Below, one piece after another: positions 7,910-19,124 of a stretch of 64,000 bases of DNA. The stretch comes from Shewanella holmiensis. GTDB taxonomy: Bacteria; Pseudomonadota; Gammaproteobacteria; Enterobacterales; Shewanellaceae. The first letter of the stretch is position 1. Each line of letters opens with the position of its first letter. The stretch is from contig NZ_JAMTCD010000014.1 in assembly GCF_025370255.1 (NCBI RefSeq), positions 44,291-108,290 of the forward strand, given 5' to 3'. The notes beneath the pieces are model-generated. The model saw only the letters and a list, made by a program, of their open reading frames with translations. It ran no database searches and was not told where the DNA came from. The position numbers and the translations under genes were made by a program.

Positions 7910-10312
7910 TTAAATAGGCGAACCTGGCGGCATAGCCAGAGGCTCAGCGATTAATTTAAACTCAGGGGCTTGCAGACCTTTTTCTATGCCTGCATATAAC
8001 CAATCATAATGTGCAGCCTGATATTCGCTGGCACGAGTACTCCGACGTTTAAGCTGTTTTAAGGTAAATTCAAGTTTAGCCAGCAATTGCGCCTTCACTT
8101 CAGCGGTGGTATGGCTATCGTGATAAGCCTTTAATATCCCTTCAATCACCACAGCATTCACGCGCATCTTAATGCCTAATGTCGCCCCTCTATTCAAGTC
8201 TTGATAAACAGTCGCGCCAATCAGTTTGTCCAACAAACTTGCCACTGAAAGCTGCTCAGCATCTTGCATAAAACCTTGGTTAATTCGATTTAAACGCTGC
8301 GGCGCTAACATTTGACTGACGATATGGCGGCTCAGCACTTCAGCCATCCCTAATTCATCTGCGACCACGCCAGTATTGCCACTAAAACTCTCCCGAGTCT
8401 TACGGTAATTGCCCGCTTTAGGTACCAAGGCGGTTAATACATTTTCAGGAACAGCTAAACTTTGTGCCGATAAACTGGCAACTAATGCATCTAATGCCGC
8501 AAACTGTTTTGTGGGGGCGGCATAATGCCAACTTAATCCCGCACCTAATTGCTGGTAATTGTAATCAGTTCCACCCAGCCATTTGGCAGCAGCCTCAACC
8601 TGATAGCGAGTAAGCAAATACATAGGCACAAATACATCGGCAAGCTCGCCCATCGGCTCATCTTTTAATAAGGCCTGAGCATTAAATTGCTCAATCGCAT
8701 GTCGGCGTACGGTTTCTAAACGCAATAACTCTGCTACCGCATCACTGCCATTATCCCATAGGCTTGCGTAAACATGACTAGCACTGATGTCTCGTGAGTC
8801 AGTTTCGCCAATATAACGATAGCCTTTATTCATGGCTAGGCTCAATAAGGTGTCCTGATTAGCCTGCGGGCCATAACCAAACGCCACCGTGTATTTGTCC
8901 CACTCACCAATGCCTTCGGTATAGGGTGAATCAATGGCGATGGCATTGTTTTCTAAACGCACGTAAGGATGTGGGTAATCCATAACCGATGCATTCTGAT
9001 TTGTTGATGCTGCAAAATTATGGTCAAAGCCCAGCGTATGACCAATTTCATGGGCCGATAATTGGCGAATACGCGCTAATGATAATGCCATTGCGGCATC
9101 AACCGCAGCGTCTCTATCCGGCCAATCTGCGGTTAATCCACGAGCAATAAGGTGATCTTGTCTTACGCGTAAACTGCCTAAGGTGACATGACCTTTAATG
9201 ATTTCGCCTGTTCGAGGGTCGGTAATTGCCGACCCGTATGACCAACCACGTGTGGCACGATGTACCCATTGGATCATGTTGTAACGAATATCCTGTGGGT
9301 CAGCATCTTCGGGGAGGATTTTCACCTTAAAACCATTAATAAATCCTGCTTCATTAAAAGCGTCTTCCCACCAACGTGCGCCATCCAAAAGTGCCGTTCT
9401 GATCGGTTCTGGCACTCCTGAGTCAAGATAATAAATAATCGGTTTTATGACTTCACTTGGGGCGTCGCCAGGGGTGACTTTTTCAAGGCGATGTCGCAAT
9501 AAATAGCGCTGCACGATAGGCTCATCGACTTGGGTTGAATAATCTAAATACTCTTCAGAAAGATAACCACTCATTGGATGATAAGCGCGCGGTTGATAAC
9601 CCGCCTCGGGTAAAGCGACAAACGAATAACGCATCCTCACTGACATAAACTTGCCATCGGGAGTGACTTGGGCAACTTGTGGCCCTGGTTGCTGAGCAGT
9701 AAAAGTAAGATTGACATCAACATCCGCATTTTGGGCAAATGATTTGACTTGCTCAGGCATGATAACTGAACGCTGCGCATCAAGTGAATAAGCCCCTTGT
9801 TTTGTTGCAGCTAAAACATCGGAAACACCATGTAAATCATTAATCACCAGATCATTAATCGGCACTAATGTGGCTTTACCTTGAAGCAATTTTCCTCGCC
9901 ACAAAATAGATTCCGCAAAAGCCTGCTTTACGGATTGCTGTTCGGCTTGATTATCACTGCTGGCTCTGAAATACGTATTAAGCTGTTTCAAGACGATGTA
10001 AGGACCATGCTGTTCAAACTGCACCATTCGTGTGCGCCCCAACTGCCCTCTGTCTAATCCAATATCATTTGAGCCCACACCATGGGGTAAACTGGTTAAC
10101 AATAAAAAAGGCTGATTCAACTTATTAGCCTGTAAATAGAGCTGGCCTTCAACATTGTCAAAATAAAGATTAATAAAACCTTCGGCAGCTTGACTGTTTT
10201 TTATCACTTTCTCGGCGGTTTCAGCTGCGATAGCTTGAGTCGATAATGTTGATAACGACAACACGGGGCTAATAGCCAACAGTATTGCCAAAGAGAGCTG
10301 ACGTGGTTTCAT
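7910..10312 (-). CDS. Exported zinc-dependent metalloprotease (DUF4953/DUF5117 type)
   Basis: An 800-residue protein with an N-terminal signal peptide (cleavage near residue 30, AIAA|ET). The zincin motif HEIGHTLGFDH is at 421-431, giving three His ligands and the catalytic Glu, and SVMDYP (about 442-447) is a plausible Met-turn, as in metzincins. The N-terminal half resembles the DUF5117 region and the catalytic part DUF4953, an architecture common in marine gammaproteobacteria. It probably acts in the periplasm or outside the cell on peptides; no specificity is known. AAGGA precedes the ATG. It lies 68 bp downstream of a hybrid histidine kinase on the same strand, so co-transcription is possible. 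Confidence 0.88.
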   Translation of the reverse strand: MKPRQLSLAILLAISPVLSLSTLSTQAIAAETAEKVIKNSQAAEGFINLYFDNVEGQLYLQANKLNQPFLLLTSLPHGVGSNDIGLDRGQLGRTRMVQFEQHGPYIVLKQLNTYFRASSDNQAEQQSVKQAFAESILWRGKLLQGKATLVPINDLVINDLHGVSDVLAATKQGAYSLDAQRSVIMPEQVKSFAQNADVDVNLTFTAQQPGPQVAQVTPDGKFMSVRMRYSFVALPEAGYQPRAYHPMSGYLSEEYLDYSTQVDEPIVQRYLLRHRLEKVTPGDAPSEVIKPIIYYLDSGVPEPIRTALLDGARWWEDAFNEAGFINGFKVKILPEDADPQDIRYNMIQWVHRATRGWSYGSAITDPRTGEIIKGHVTLGSLRVRQDHLIARGLTADWPDRDAAVDAAMALSLARIRQLSAHEIGHTLGFDHNFAASTNQNASVMDYPHPYVRLENNAIAIDSPYTEGIGEWDKYTVAFGYGPQANQDTLLSLAMNKGYRYIGETDSRDISASHVYASLWDNGSDAVAELLRLETVRRHAIEQFNAQALLKDEPMGELADVFVPMYLLTRYQVEAAAKWLGGTDYNYQQLGAGLSWHYAAPTKQFAALDALVASLSAQSLAVPENVLTALVPKAGNYRKTRESFSGNTGVVADELGMAEVLSRHIVSQMLAPQRLNRINQGFMQDAEQLSVASLLDKLIGATVYQDLNRGATLGIKMRVNAVVIEGILKAYHDSHTTAEVKAQLLAKLEFTLKQLKRRSTRASEYQAAHYDWLYAGIEKGLQAPEFKLIAEPLAMPPGSPI

Positions 10313-10380
10313 ATTCTAATCCTTGTGTTAATTCTAGCCTAAGTCACAATGCCATCCGTTACGCATAACACAAAAGATCA

Positions 10381-13300
10381 TTAGGCTTTATTGTTGTTTT
10401 TATATTCAATCCAATAAGATAAGGTGTCAAATAACTCATTTAACACTATCGGTTTAGTAATGTGCGCATTCATGCCCGCGGCTAAACTTTTTTCTCGGTC
10501 GCCCGACATCGCATGGGCTGTCATGGCAATAATCGGCATTTGTTCAGCACTGTAGCGTTTACGCAATTCTTTCGATGCAGTTAACCCGTCCATAACAGGC
10601 ATTTGTATATCCATTAATACGGCATCGAATGGTCGAGTATCTATCAGATCTAATGCAATTTGGCCGTTATCAGCCATAACCACTTCATAACCAGCACTTT
10701 TTAATAACTCAGATGCCACTTGTTGGTTTATAAAGTTATCTTCAACCAATAAAACCAATCCAGATTGCTGCTCTTGCACATCTTCTTTAGGCACTGACTG
10801 CACATTCAGTTTCGGTTCTTTAGCAAAAGCGCTGATGATTTCATCAAACAAAGCTGACGCTTTAAAAGGCTTCTGCAAAATAGCGTGGATGTTTCTATCG
10901 GCTACATCGTCGGCTAAAGGCTCTGCACTGTATGCAGTCATCAGAATAATAATCGGCCGCTTTGTTAAACGACCGTCGGCGACCATTTCATCAACCTTAG
11001 TGAGCATTTCTAAACCGCCCATTTCAGGCATCATCCAATCTAACAAAATTAAATCAACTGGCTGTTTTGCGAGACAATCTAACGCTTGCTGACCACTGGC
11101 CGCGGTGCGCACCCCAAAACTGAAATCTTTCATTAGCGCAGAGTAAATTTGCAACGCACTCGGGTTATCATCCACCACTAATGTGGTTAAATTATTCAAC
11201 TGCTCTGGCACCACCAATGGCTCAACGATGTTTTCTTCAGCAATTTCAAAACTAATGGTAAAGCTAAAAGTACTGCCCTGATTGATTTCAGACTCCACTT
11301 GCATGGTGCCGCCCATCATAGACACAAGATGTTTACTGATTGATAAACCTAACCCTGTACCACCGTATTTTCGGGTAGTTGAGCCGTCTGCCTGAGAAAA
11401 CGCATCAAACAATTTAGATTGCTGCTCTTTGCTAATACCAATGCCTGTGTCTCTGACCCAGAATTTCAAGGTAATACGATGATCACGCTCACCGACATCT
11501 TCACAACCCAGTTCAATCTCACCATTTTGGGTAAATTTAACCGCGTTAGAGAGTAAGTTAACCAACACCTGACCCAGACGCAGTGGATCGCCATTTAAAA
11601 TTAGCCCAGCTGTAACAGGTGCATACAGTAATAATTCGACACCACGCTCTTGGGCTTTGATGGCATTCATATCTAATACATGATCAAGTACTTTGTCTAA
11701 CGGGAAAGCGACCCGCTCTAGCTCTAATTTACCGGCTTCAATTTTAGAGAAATCGAGAATGTCATTAATGATCCGCAGTAATGACTGCGCTGAGAATCCG
11801 GCTTTAGTGAGGTAATCCTCTTGTTGTGGAGTCAAACTCGTGCGCTGGGCTAACTGCAACATGCCAATAATCGCATTCATAGGAGTGCGAATTTCATGGC
11901 TCATATTGGCCAAAAACTCACTCTTATACATGTTCGCTAATTCCGCGTCTTGCTTAGCTTCAAGCAAGGCCACCTCGTTACTCTTTTGGCGTGTAATGTC
12001 TTTATGTGTACCTAACATCCGCTTTGTCTGGCCTGAGTCAGAAAACTCTACCGCACGTCCACGTGACAATAACCAATGGTATTCACCGAGTTTGCCTTTC
12101 ATTCTGAATTCAATTTCATAGGCATCAGTTGGATCAAGTAAATACTGGCTTCGGTACTCTTGCACCCGATCCCTGTCATCTGGGTGTGTTAAGCCATCAA
12201 TAGAGGACAATAACGCCGGAAACTCATTGGGTTTATAACCCAGCATTGAGTAAAAAGCAGGGTTACAAATAATTTGTTCTGAATCTATATACCAATCCCA
12301 CAAACCATCTTCTACCGCATCCATCGCCATATGGTAACGCTCTTCTGATAAACGCAGTTGCTCAGCCGACTCGTACTCGCGGGTGATGTCTCGCCAAATA
12401 GAAATTAACCCAAGTAACTCATTACGGCGGTTATAAAACGGTAATTTAAATGCATCAAGTAATACAGGCTTGCCGGCAATCTCAATGCGCTCTTTGTACT
12501 GTAAAGAGTTTTTATCATCTAAGATTTTTTTGTCTTCAGCCAGAATACGTTTACCTTGTTCTGGGCTGGTAAAGTCACCTGTGGTTAAGCCAATAATATC
12601 GCTTTCATTCACGCCTAACATGCGCTCAGCTGACTTGTTACACCCAAGGTATTTTCCCTCTTTGTCTTTAAAGACAATCGCTTCTGGTAATGAGTCAATT
12701 AACGACCTTAATAACGCAAATTCTCGTTCTCGGCGTTCAGTGGTGTCACGTAGCCTTTGGGTACGGCTAGCCACTAAGTTATCAAGACGTTTGTTTTGCT
12801 CGGCCAAGTGACGTGTATATTGCTGGTTCTCTTCAAAAATACGACTTACCAGTAAAAACCACGGCTCCCAACCTGGGCTCATTTTTTCTGGTGGTGCTAA
12901 AGGAGATTGTGAACACGCTTCCAAATGGGTCAATAGTCTAGAAGCTGGGCTGACGAAGGCGCGGCGAGTTTGCCAATGCACTATGGTAACCAACACCGAC
13001 AGCGCCAATACCACCATAATAAACGTCAGCTGTAGCTTTTCCCACGAGTCTTTAAATAGTGCGCCTTCTTCTTGAATATACAACAAGCGCCAAGGAGCAT
13101 TATGCAATGCCACCGAGTGAATATAATGGCCATTTCGTAAAATGCCTTCATGGGCATCAAACAATTCAGACTCAGATAATGAATGCAATTCCGCCGGAAT
13201 ACGTTGGCTAATGTGGTAGACCCGGTTCATTTCATTAGAGTCAAAATCACTGTGGGATAAAATATTATTCTGTTGATCCAACAGGATAACTGTGCCCGGC

Positions 13301-14088
13301 ATTTTGAAATATGTACGAATTTGCTTAGCAAGTGACGCTAAGGTCATGTCCAGATTAATGGTCCCGATGAAATCATCTTCAAGATAAACCGGTAAGCCCA
13401 AAGTGGTTAATAACCCCTGCTGTCCACCATCCACGTAAGCTGGGCTCCAAAACGCATTGCGCTGGGGATTAAGTTTTGGGGTCGCTAATTGAAATTGCTG
13501 TTTGTTTAATTGTTCTTCCCTAAAGCGCTGATCGCTATTATTCCAGGGGAAGTAAGACATCATTTTTCGCTTGGATACATAATAAATTGACGAGGCTTTT
13601 GGCGCGGCCTCTTTTGCGACAGGGAAGGAAAGCGATAACTCAAAGAGCATTTCTAGCTCTTGATAAAATTGCTCGCTGCGGCCGTCGAGTGAGCCCATAC
13701 CCGTGATGCGCCCCATGTTGGTAAAGGGCTCACCACTTTTGACATAGTTGGGTTCGAGACTGAAATATTGGCCGTCAGCATTAAACTTTTCATATTGAGG
13801 CAGGCGATCTTTACGCACTTGCTCACCTAAGCGCAGATGATCAATGGCGACATCTCGTAAACTTTTTACGGCACGAATACTGGACTCAAGTAATAAATCG
13901 ATTTGTAAAACGTGACGGGCAACCTGATCTTCACGCTGTTCTATTTGCACTTCTTTCTGGCGTTCATAAAAAATGGCCGCAGAAATTAATGACATAACGA
14001 TTACACCTATATAGGTGTAAAAAACCGCGCGGTTATAGTTACGTTGGATCGGTGATTTTAGCTGTAAATCTGGCTCTGTTGGTTTCAT
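10381..14088 (-). CDS. Hybrid sensor histidine kinase (Cache-PAS-PAS-HisKA-HATPase-REC-REC)
   Basis: A 1235-residue membrane kinase. TM1 is at about 22-41 and TM2 at 352-371, enclosing a roughly 310-residue periplasmic region that looks like a double-Cache sensor. Two cytoplasmic PAS domains (about 460-570 and 580-700) follow. The H-box MSHEIRTP holds the phospho-accepting His731; the HATPase has N-box NLLSNAVKF, DTGIGI (about 880-885) and GGTGLGLSI (909-917). Two receiver domains carry phospho-acceptor Asp1017 (LLDWMMP) and Asp1160 (LMDIQMP). There is no Hpt domain, so a separate phosphotransfer protein is expected if it signals by phosphorelay. AAGGG precedes the ATG. The ligand is unknown. 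Confidence 0.94.
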   Translation of the reverse strand: MKPTEPDLQLKSPIQRNYNRAVFYTYIGVIVMSLISAAIFYERQKEVQIEQREDQVARHVLQIDLLLESSIRAVKSLRDVAIDHLRLGEQVRKDRLPQYEKFNADGQYFSLEPNYVKSGEPFTNMGRITGMGSLDGRSEQFYQELEMLFELSLSFPVAKEAAPKASSIYYVSKRKMMSYFPWNNSDQRFREEQLNKQQFQLATPKLNPQRNAFWSPAYVDGGQQGLLTTLGLPVYLEDDFIGTINLDMTLASLAKQIRTYFKMPGTVILLDQQNNILSHSDFDSNEMNRVYHISQRIPAELHSLSESELFDAHEGILRNGHYIHSVALHNAPWRLLYIQEEGALFKDSWEKLQLTFIMVVLALSVLVTIVHWQTRRAFVSPASRLLTHLEACSQSPLAPPEKMSPGWEPWFLLVSRIFEENQQYTRHLAEQNKRLDNLVASRTQRLRDTTERREREFALLRSLIDSLPEAIVFKDKEGKYLGCNKSAERMLGVNESDIIGLTTGDFTSPEQGKRILAEDKKILDDKNSLQYKERIEIAGKPVLLDAFKLPFYNRRNELLGLISIWRDITREYESAEQLRLSEERYHMAMDAVEDGLWDWYIDSEQIICNPAFYSMLGYKPNEFPALLSSIDGLTHPDDRDRVQEYRSQYLLDPTDAYEIEFRMKGKLGEYHWLLSRGRAVEFSDSGQTKRMLGTHKDITRQKSNEVALLEAKQDAELANMYKSEFLANMSHEIRTPMNAIIGMLQLAQRTSLTPQQEDYLTKAGFSAQSLLRIINDILDFSKIEAGKLELERVAFPLDKVLDHVLDMNAIKAQERGVELLLYAPVTAGLILNGDPLRLGQVLVNLLSNAVKFTQNGEIELGCEDVGERDHRITLKFWVRDTGIGISKEQQSKLFDAFSQADGSTTRKYGGTGLGLSISKHLVSMMGGTMQVESEINQGSTFSFTISFEIAEENIVEPLVVPEQLNNLTTLVVDDNPSALQIYSALMKDFSFGVRTAASGQQALDCLAKQPVDLILLDWMMPEMGGLEMLTKVDEMVADGRLTKRPIIILMTAYSAEPLADDVADRNIHAILQKPFKASALFDEIISAFAKEPKLNVQSVPKEDVQEQQSGLVLLVEDNFINQQVASELLKSAGYEVVMADNGQIALDLIDTRPFDAVLMDIQMPVMDGLTASKELRKRYSAEQMPIIAMTAHAMSGDREKSLAAGMNAHITKPIVLNELFDTLSYWIEYKNNNKA

Positions 14089-14294
14089 TCCATACCCTTT
14101 GCGACAGCGCCTTTTTATTCAGGAGCAGGTGTCGGCGTAATATCAGAGTAGGCTATCACGCACGCAATAAATTAAGACAAGGTTCATATTATCAGGAACA
14201 TAGTCGCAATCACACGCTTTAATCTAAATCTATTTCGATTAGGTGGAGCTAGATCAAGCTAATCAAGAACAAACGACAAAATGCAGTGATAAAA

Positions 14295-14325
14295 CTAAGG
14301 CTACAAGGATTATTGTAGCCTTAAT
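14295..14325 (-). terminator. Terminator downstream of phoH-type gene
   Basis: Perfect 10-bp stem aaggctacaa (14297-14306) / ttgtagcctt (14313-14322) with a 6-nt loop; on the minus strand it is followed by a T-rich stretch. It lies about 43 bp past the PIN-PhoH stop, in the 277-bp gap before the hybrid kinase. No gene was seen in that gap. Confidence 0.75.
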
Positions 14326-14365
14326 TTTCTACTTTGGTTGTTGTTAAGCCATCATACTAAGTTGC

Positions 14366-15760
14366 TTAAAGATGCTCTTCAGCAAATTCAGCCAAGCGTG
14401 AACGTACTACGCCATTTAAATACACATTCGCACTGCCTTCAAAATCCTTAAAACGCTCAACTATGTAGGTTAAACCTGATGTGACTGCCGTTAAATAAGT
14501 GGTATCGATTTGCGCTAAATTACCACTACAGATTAACTTTGTGCCTTCTCCCATTCGAGTGATCATGGTTTTTATCTGCGATGCGGTTAAGTTTTGGCAT
14601 TCATCCAAAATGACCACAGAGTTTTGAATAGAGCGCCCTCGCATAAAGTTAATCGATTTGAACTGAATATTGGCTTTTTCCATAATGTAATTCACGCTAC
14701 CGGTTGGGTTAACATCGTTTTTATGCAGCACTTCTAATGTATCTGTGATGGCCGCTAACCAGGGCGCCATTTTTTCCTCTTCGGAGCCGGGTAAAAATCC
14801 GATTGATTCAGCAATGTCAGGGGTGTTTCTGGTCACAATAATTTTGTCGTAGCGTTTTTTCTCTATCACTAATTCAAGTGCCGAGGCCATCGCGAGTAGG
14901 GTTTTGCCACATCCCGCTGGGCCGGTTAAAATAATCAATTCAATATCAGGGTCTAGCAGTGCATCTAGGGCCATACCTTGATAAATATTTTTGGGCTTAA
15001 TTCCCCATGCTTCATGGTGCATTAACCGCTCACGTCCGCGGTCGATGATATCCAGTTGGGTATCATTTTTAGCAGCTACTCTGCCACAAAAATCAGATGC
15101 TTCATCTATCAAATACTGGTTTATATAAAACGGCTCTTTTCCTAAATGCTCAAGGGGGACTTGGTGCACAGTGTGACGTCCGACTCTGTCTGTCGAGACT
15201 TTATCGACTTGGCTCCAAAAGTCGCCATCGAACTGATAAAAGCCTTTGGCAAGAAAGCGAATATCATCGATAAGCTGATCGGTACGGTAATCTTCAACTC
15301 GCTCAATACCCGCACCTTTGGCCTTTAGGCGCATGTTGATGTCTTTAGTGACTAACACAACTGTACGGGGATGATGCTGCTTTTGAAGGTAAAGCGCGGT
15401 ATTGATAATACGGTTATCATTATTGTCACCAGGTAAAGCGCCCATGGTGAAGTCAATTTGGTGGTCGGGGAAAATGGATAAACTGCCTGATGCGTCTAAG
15501 TGGCCCTCTCTACTGGGTAAAGGTACACCTTGAATAATTTGTTCTGGGGTGGTTGAACCGCCTAAGATGTCTTCTAAGGCCCTAATCGCAACCTGAGCAT
15601 CTCTGCTCACATCGCGCTTTCTATCTTTTATGCTATCCAGTTCTTCTAATACTGTCATAGGGACAATTACGTCATGTTCCTTAAACGAATAAATCGCTAA
15701 TGGTTCATGTAGTAACACGTTGGTATCCAATACAAACAACTTTCTGTCGTTTAGTTCCAT
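14366..15760 (-). CDS. PIN-PhoH family ATPase (PhoH2-type ribonuclease/helicase)
   Basis: A 464-residue protein with an N-terminal PIN domain (FVLDTNVLLHEP at the start, further acidic residues in DSIKDRKRDVSRDA) and a C-terminal PhoH NTPase with Walker A GPAGCGKT and Walker B VVILDECQN. This fusion is the PhoH2 type, for which RNA unwinding and cleavage have been described; its role in Shewanella is not established. The longest frame begins at 15793 with no Shine-Dalgarno. The ATG at 15760 (MELNDRKLF) has GGAGG with a 4-nt spacer and begins right at the PIN domain, so I chose it. The gene is divergent from rapA. Confidence 0.9.
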   Translation of the reverse strand: MELNDRKLFVLDTNVLLHEPLAIYSFKEHDVIVPMTVLEELDSIKDRKRDVSRDAQVAIRALEDILGGSTTPEQIIQGVPLPSREGHLDASGSLSIFPDHQIDFTMGALPGDNNDNRIINTALYLQKQHHPRTVVLVTKDINMRLKAKGAGIERVEDYRTDQLIDDIRFLAKGFYQFDGDFWSQVDKVSTDRVGRHTVHQVPLEHLGKEPFYINQYLIDEASDFCGRVAAKNDTQLDIIDRGRERLMHHEAWGIKPKNIYQGMALDALLDPDIELIILTGPAGCGKTLLAMASALELVIEKKRYDKIIVTRNTPDIAESIGFLPGSEEEKMAPWLAAITDTLEVLHKNDVNPTGSVNYIMEKANIQFKSINFMRGRSIQNSVVILDECQNLTASQIKTMITRMGEGTKLICSGNLAQIDTTYLTAVTSGLTYIVERFKDFEGSANVYLNGVVRSRLAEFAEEHL

Positions 15761-16062
15761 GGCGCCTCCGCTGTGCTGATTTATCAAATTCATCTGCTAA
15801 CAATGGCCTTACTTAAGACCTTATTTTTGAATGAGCAGTTTGTAAACATCACCCTTTAAATATGGCAGTGGCTTAGCAAAAGCTCAACTATTTGTTACCT
15901 GCTACATGACATTTATATGGAGGCTTGATGACACCCCTATGACACTTGGGCCGATATTTTGAAAATATCCGTTAAATTAAGTGCTAAAATTTTAAATCTG
16001 GGTGGGTTTACGATAATATACGCCCCCTTTTTGTTTCCCCGCTTCAAACATGAGAATTAAAA
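15761..16062. other. Divergent promoter region, phoH-type gene and rapA
   Basis: About 300 bp with no gene. A near-perfect palindrome, GATATTTT-g-AAAATATC, lies at 15953-15969, about 95 bp upstream of rapA; it could be an operator, but I cannot name a regulator. Confidence 0.45.
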
Positions 16063-18966
16063 ATGCCGTTTGCTTTAGGTCAACGCTGGATCAGTGATAC
16101 CGAGTCAGAACTTGGATTAGGCACTGTTGTGCAAGTTGAAGGCCGTATGGTCACATTATTATTTCCTGCAACAGGCGAGAACCGCATGTTCTCCCGTACT
16201 GATGCGCCACTCACTAGGGTAATATTTAATCCTGGCGATAACATTGAAAGTGGTGATGGTTGGCAACTTACTGTTGAAGAAGTTGAAGAAAAAAATCAAA
16301 TTATCGTTTATCACGGGATCCACAGTGAAACCCAAGAAAAGGTGAGTTTGAGGGAAACATTATTAAGTCATAATATTCGTTTCAATAAGCCGCAAGATCG
16401 CCTGTTTGCAGGGCAAATCGATCGTTTAGAACGTTTTGGTGTGCGTTATCAATGTCAATTACTGCGTCATAAACTCGCCACCTCCGATTTACTGGGGCTG
16501 CAAGGTCCGCGTGTTGGCTTAATCGCTCACCAACAATGGATTGCCCATGAAGTTGGCCGTCGTTACGCACCTCGCGTGTTACTGGCTGATGAAGTCGGTT
16601 TAGGTAAAACCATTGAAGCAGGATTAATTATCCATCAACAACTGCTTACCGGCCGTGCTGAACGTATATTAGTGATTGTGCCTGATACCTTGCGTCATCA
16701 GTGGTTAGTTGAAATGCTTCGCCGCTTTAATTTACGTTTTTCGGTTTTTGATGAAGACCGTTGTGTTGAAGCCTATGCTGATAACGACAATCCTTTTTAC
16801 ACTGAACAATTAGTCATTTGTTCACTTGAACTACTACGTAAAAAGAAACGCCTTGATCAAGCATTAGATGCCGACTGGGATTTATTAGTGGTCGATGAAG
16901 CGCATCATTTAGAATGGTCTGAAGATGCCCCTAGCCGAGCTTATAAAATCGTTGAAGCCCTCAGCGAAGTAGTGCCTGGGGTACTGCTGTTAACCGCAAC
17001 GCCAGATCAGTTAGGCCATCAAAGTCACTTTGCCCGCTTGCGTTTACTTGACCCCGATCGCTTTTATGATTACGACGCATTCTTAACAGAAGAAGATAGC
17101 TATAAAGATGTGGCCGATGCCGCCCACGCGTTAGCATCTCAAGGTAAGTTAAGCCAGGAAGCTATCAATAGCTTAACTGAGCTATTATCAGAAAAAGATA
17201 TTGAGCCTAATATTCGTCTGATTCAGGCCAGCGATGTTGATGCCAGTCAACAACAGGAAGCCCGCGATGAATTATTGCAAGAGTTGTTAGACCGTCATGG
17301 TACTGGCCGAGTGCTTTACCGTAACAGTCGCGCATCTGTAAAAGGCTTCCCGCAGCGTCATTTTAATGCTTACCCACAAACGATGCCGGAACAATATGTT
17401 ACCGCTCAGCGCGTCAACGACATGATGGGTGGAGCCAAAACACCTGAAGCCAAAGCCTTGCAAGCGTTAAGCCCTGAAAAGCTATATCAGGCTTTTGAGA
17501 ATGACAGCTCATGGTGGAAGTTCGATCCTCGCGTAGACTGGTTAATTGGTTTCCTTAAAAGTCACCGCAGTAAAAAAGTGCTGATCATCGCTAGTTTAGC
17601 GGAAACGGCATTAAGCCTTGAAGAAGCGTTACGTACCCGTGAAGGCATTCAAGCTACGGTGTTCCATGAAGGAATGTCAATTATCGAACGTGATAAAGCG
17701 GGTGCTTACTTTGCGCAGGAAGAAGGCGGCGCACAGGCACTGATCTGTTCTGAGATTGGCTCTGAAGGTCGCAACTTCCAGTTTGCCAGCCACTTAGTGC
17801 TATTTGATTTACCACTCAATCCAGATCTACTTGAACAGCGTATTGGTCGTTTAGACCGTATTGGCCAAAAAAATGATATTCAAATTCATTTACCTTACTT
17901 AGCCGGTACCGCACAAGAGCGCTTAATGCGTTGGTATCATGATGGTTTAAATTCGTTTGAACTCACTTGCCCTAGCGGACACGTATTGTTTAATCAATTT
18001 GCAGAAGAGCTGACCCAAGTTCTGGCCAATGATGATCAAGATGCGCTCACTTTGTTACTGAATCATACTCAACAACAATATAAACAGCTCAAGCATGCGA
18101 TGGAACAAGGTCGCGATAAGCTATTAGAAATCAACTCACATGGCGGTGAACGTGCCAATGCACTGATCAAACGTCTGGCTGATAATGACAGTAGTACGGA
18201 TCTTATCGGTAGTGTGATTCGCTTGTGGGACATCATAGGTGTTGATCAAGAAGACAGTGGTGAAAATACCATAGTATTACGCCCAAGTGAGCACATGCTT
18301 TACCCTACTTATCCAGGTTTACCTGAAGATGGCGTAACGGTAACGTTTGATCGCGACACCGCATTATCGCGTGATGATATTGCGTTTATCTCGCAAGAGC
18401 ATCCTATTGTGCAAACCGGCCTAGATTTGATCACAGGTTCAGAAACGGGTACCACAAGTGTCGCGATATTGAAAAATAAAGCCTTACCTGCTGGTACTTT
18501 ATTCTTAGAACTTATCTACATGGCAGATGCTTCAGCGCCTAAATCAACCCAGCTATACCGTTATATGCCGCCAACGCCTATTCGTATATTGTTGGATAAA
18601 AGCGGCAATAACATGTCAGACAAAGTCGATTATCAGAGTTTTGATAAGCAGCTCAGTGCGGTTAATCGTCATATTGCCAGTAAATTAGTCAATGCCTCTC
18701 AACCGATATTGCATCCGCTATTTGCCCATGGTGAAACCCATGCTCAAACGGCGTTATCGACATTAGTTGCAGCAGCAAAAGATAAAATGAGCCATCAATT
18801 AGGCGCTGAATTAAACCGTCTTGAAGCACTTAAAGCGGTTAACCCCAACATACGTGATGCTGAATTAGATTATATTCGCAATCAAATCAATGAGCTGAAT
18901 GATTACATTGACGATAGTCAGCTACAACTTGATGCGATCCGAATGGTATTAGTAAGTCACGTGTAA
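16063..18966 (+). CDS. rapA: RNA polymerase-associated ATPase RapA
   Basis: A 967-residue SWI2/SNF2-family translocase, essentially the E. coli length (968). RapA binds core RNA polymerase and recycles it from stalled or post-termination complexes. The N-terminus has the tandem Tudor-like/KOW-type region ([12 protein letters not shown]). Motif I is DEVGLGKT (176-183) and motif II DEAHH (278-282); [11 protein letters not shown] and [10 protein letters not shown] are the C-terminal helicase motifs V and VI. The ATG has only a weak upstream purine tract. A strong terminator follows. Nothing unusual. Confidence 0.96.
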   Translation: MPFALGQRWISDTESELGLGTVVQVEGRMVTLLFPATGENRMFSRTDAPLTRVIFNPGDNIESGDGWQLTVEEVEEKNQIIVYHGIHSETQEKVSLRETLLSHNIRFNKPQDRLFAGQIDRLERFGVRYQCQLLRHKLATSDLLGLQGPRVGLIAHQQWIAHEVGRRYAPRVLLADEVGLGKTIEAGLIIHQQLLTGRAERILVIVPDTLRHQWLVEMLRRFNLRFSVFDEDRCVEAYADNDNPFYTEQLVICSLELLRKKKRLDQALDADWDLLVVDEAHHLEWSEDAPSRAYKIVEALSEVVPGVLLLTATPDQLGHQSHFARLRLLDPDRFYDYDAFLTEEDSYKDVADAAHALASQGKLSQEAINSLTELLSEKDIEPNIRLIQASDVDASQQQEARDELLQELLDRHGTGRVLYRNSRASVKGFPQRHFNAYPQTMPEQYVTAQRVNDMMGGAKTPEAKALQALSPEKLYQAFENDSSWWKFDPRVDWLIGFLKSHRSKKVLIIASLAETALSLEEALRTREGIQATVFHEGMSIIERDKAGAYFAQEEGGAQALICSEIGSEGRNFQFASHLVLFDLPLNPDLLEQRIGRLDRIGQKNDIQIHLPYLAGTAQERLMRWYHDGLNSFELTCPSGHVLFNQFAEELTQVLANDDQDALTLLLNHTQQQYKQLKHAMEQGRDKLLEINSHGGERANALIKRLADNDSSTDLIGSVIRLWDIIGVDQEDSGENTIVLRPSEHMLYPTYPGLPEDGVTVTFDRDTALSRDDIAFISQEHPIVQTGLDLITGSETGTTSVAILKNKALPAGTLFLELIYMADASAPKSTQLYRYMPPTPIRILLDKSGNNMSDKVDYQSFDKQLSAVNRHIASKLVNASQPILHPLFAHGETHAQTALSTLVAAAKDKMSHQLGAELNRLEALKAVNPNIRDAELDYIRNQINELNDYIDDSQLQLDAIRMVLVSHV

Positions 18967-18997
18967 CACCTTTCAACTGAGGTAAGCGCCTAATAAC

Positions 18998-19040
18998 AAT
19001 AAGCACATGACCGATTAACCGGCATGTGCTTATTTTTTTA
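18998..19040 (+). terminator. Strong terminator of rapA
   Basis: A 12-bp stem, aataagcacatg (18998-19009) / catgtgcttatt (19023-19034), with a small inner ccg/cgg pairing in the loop and a T run after it. Confidence 0.93.
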
Positions 19041-19124
19041 GTAGACTAAGCTATGATTGATGACACAAACAATTGATAACCAAGATTATCAAAACCCTAA
19101 CGACGCTTCAGCAAAGAGGTTAAT

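Noticed and set aside
14089..14365. Possible small gene between the hybrid kinase and the PhoH-type gene
   Set aside because: No frame with a start, ribosome-binding site and coding character; only a terminator hairpin is supported.
15953..15969. GATATTTT-g-AAAATATC palindrome as a terminator for an unseen gene
   Set aside because: AT-only stem without a T run; it is more consistent with promoter-region DNA, and no gene precedes it on either strand.
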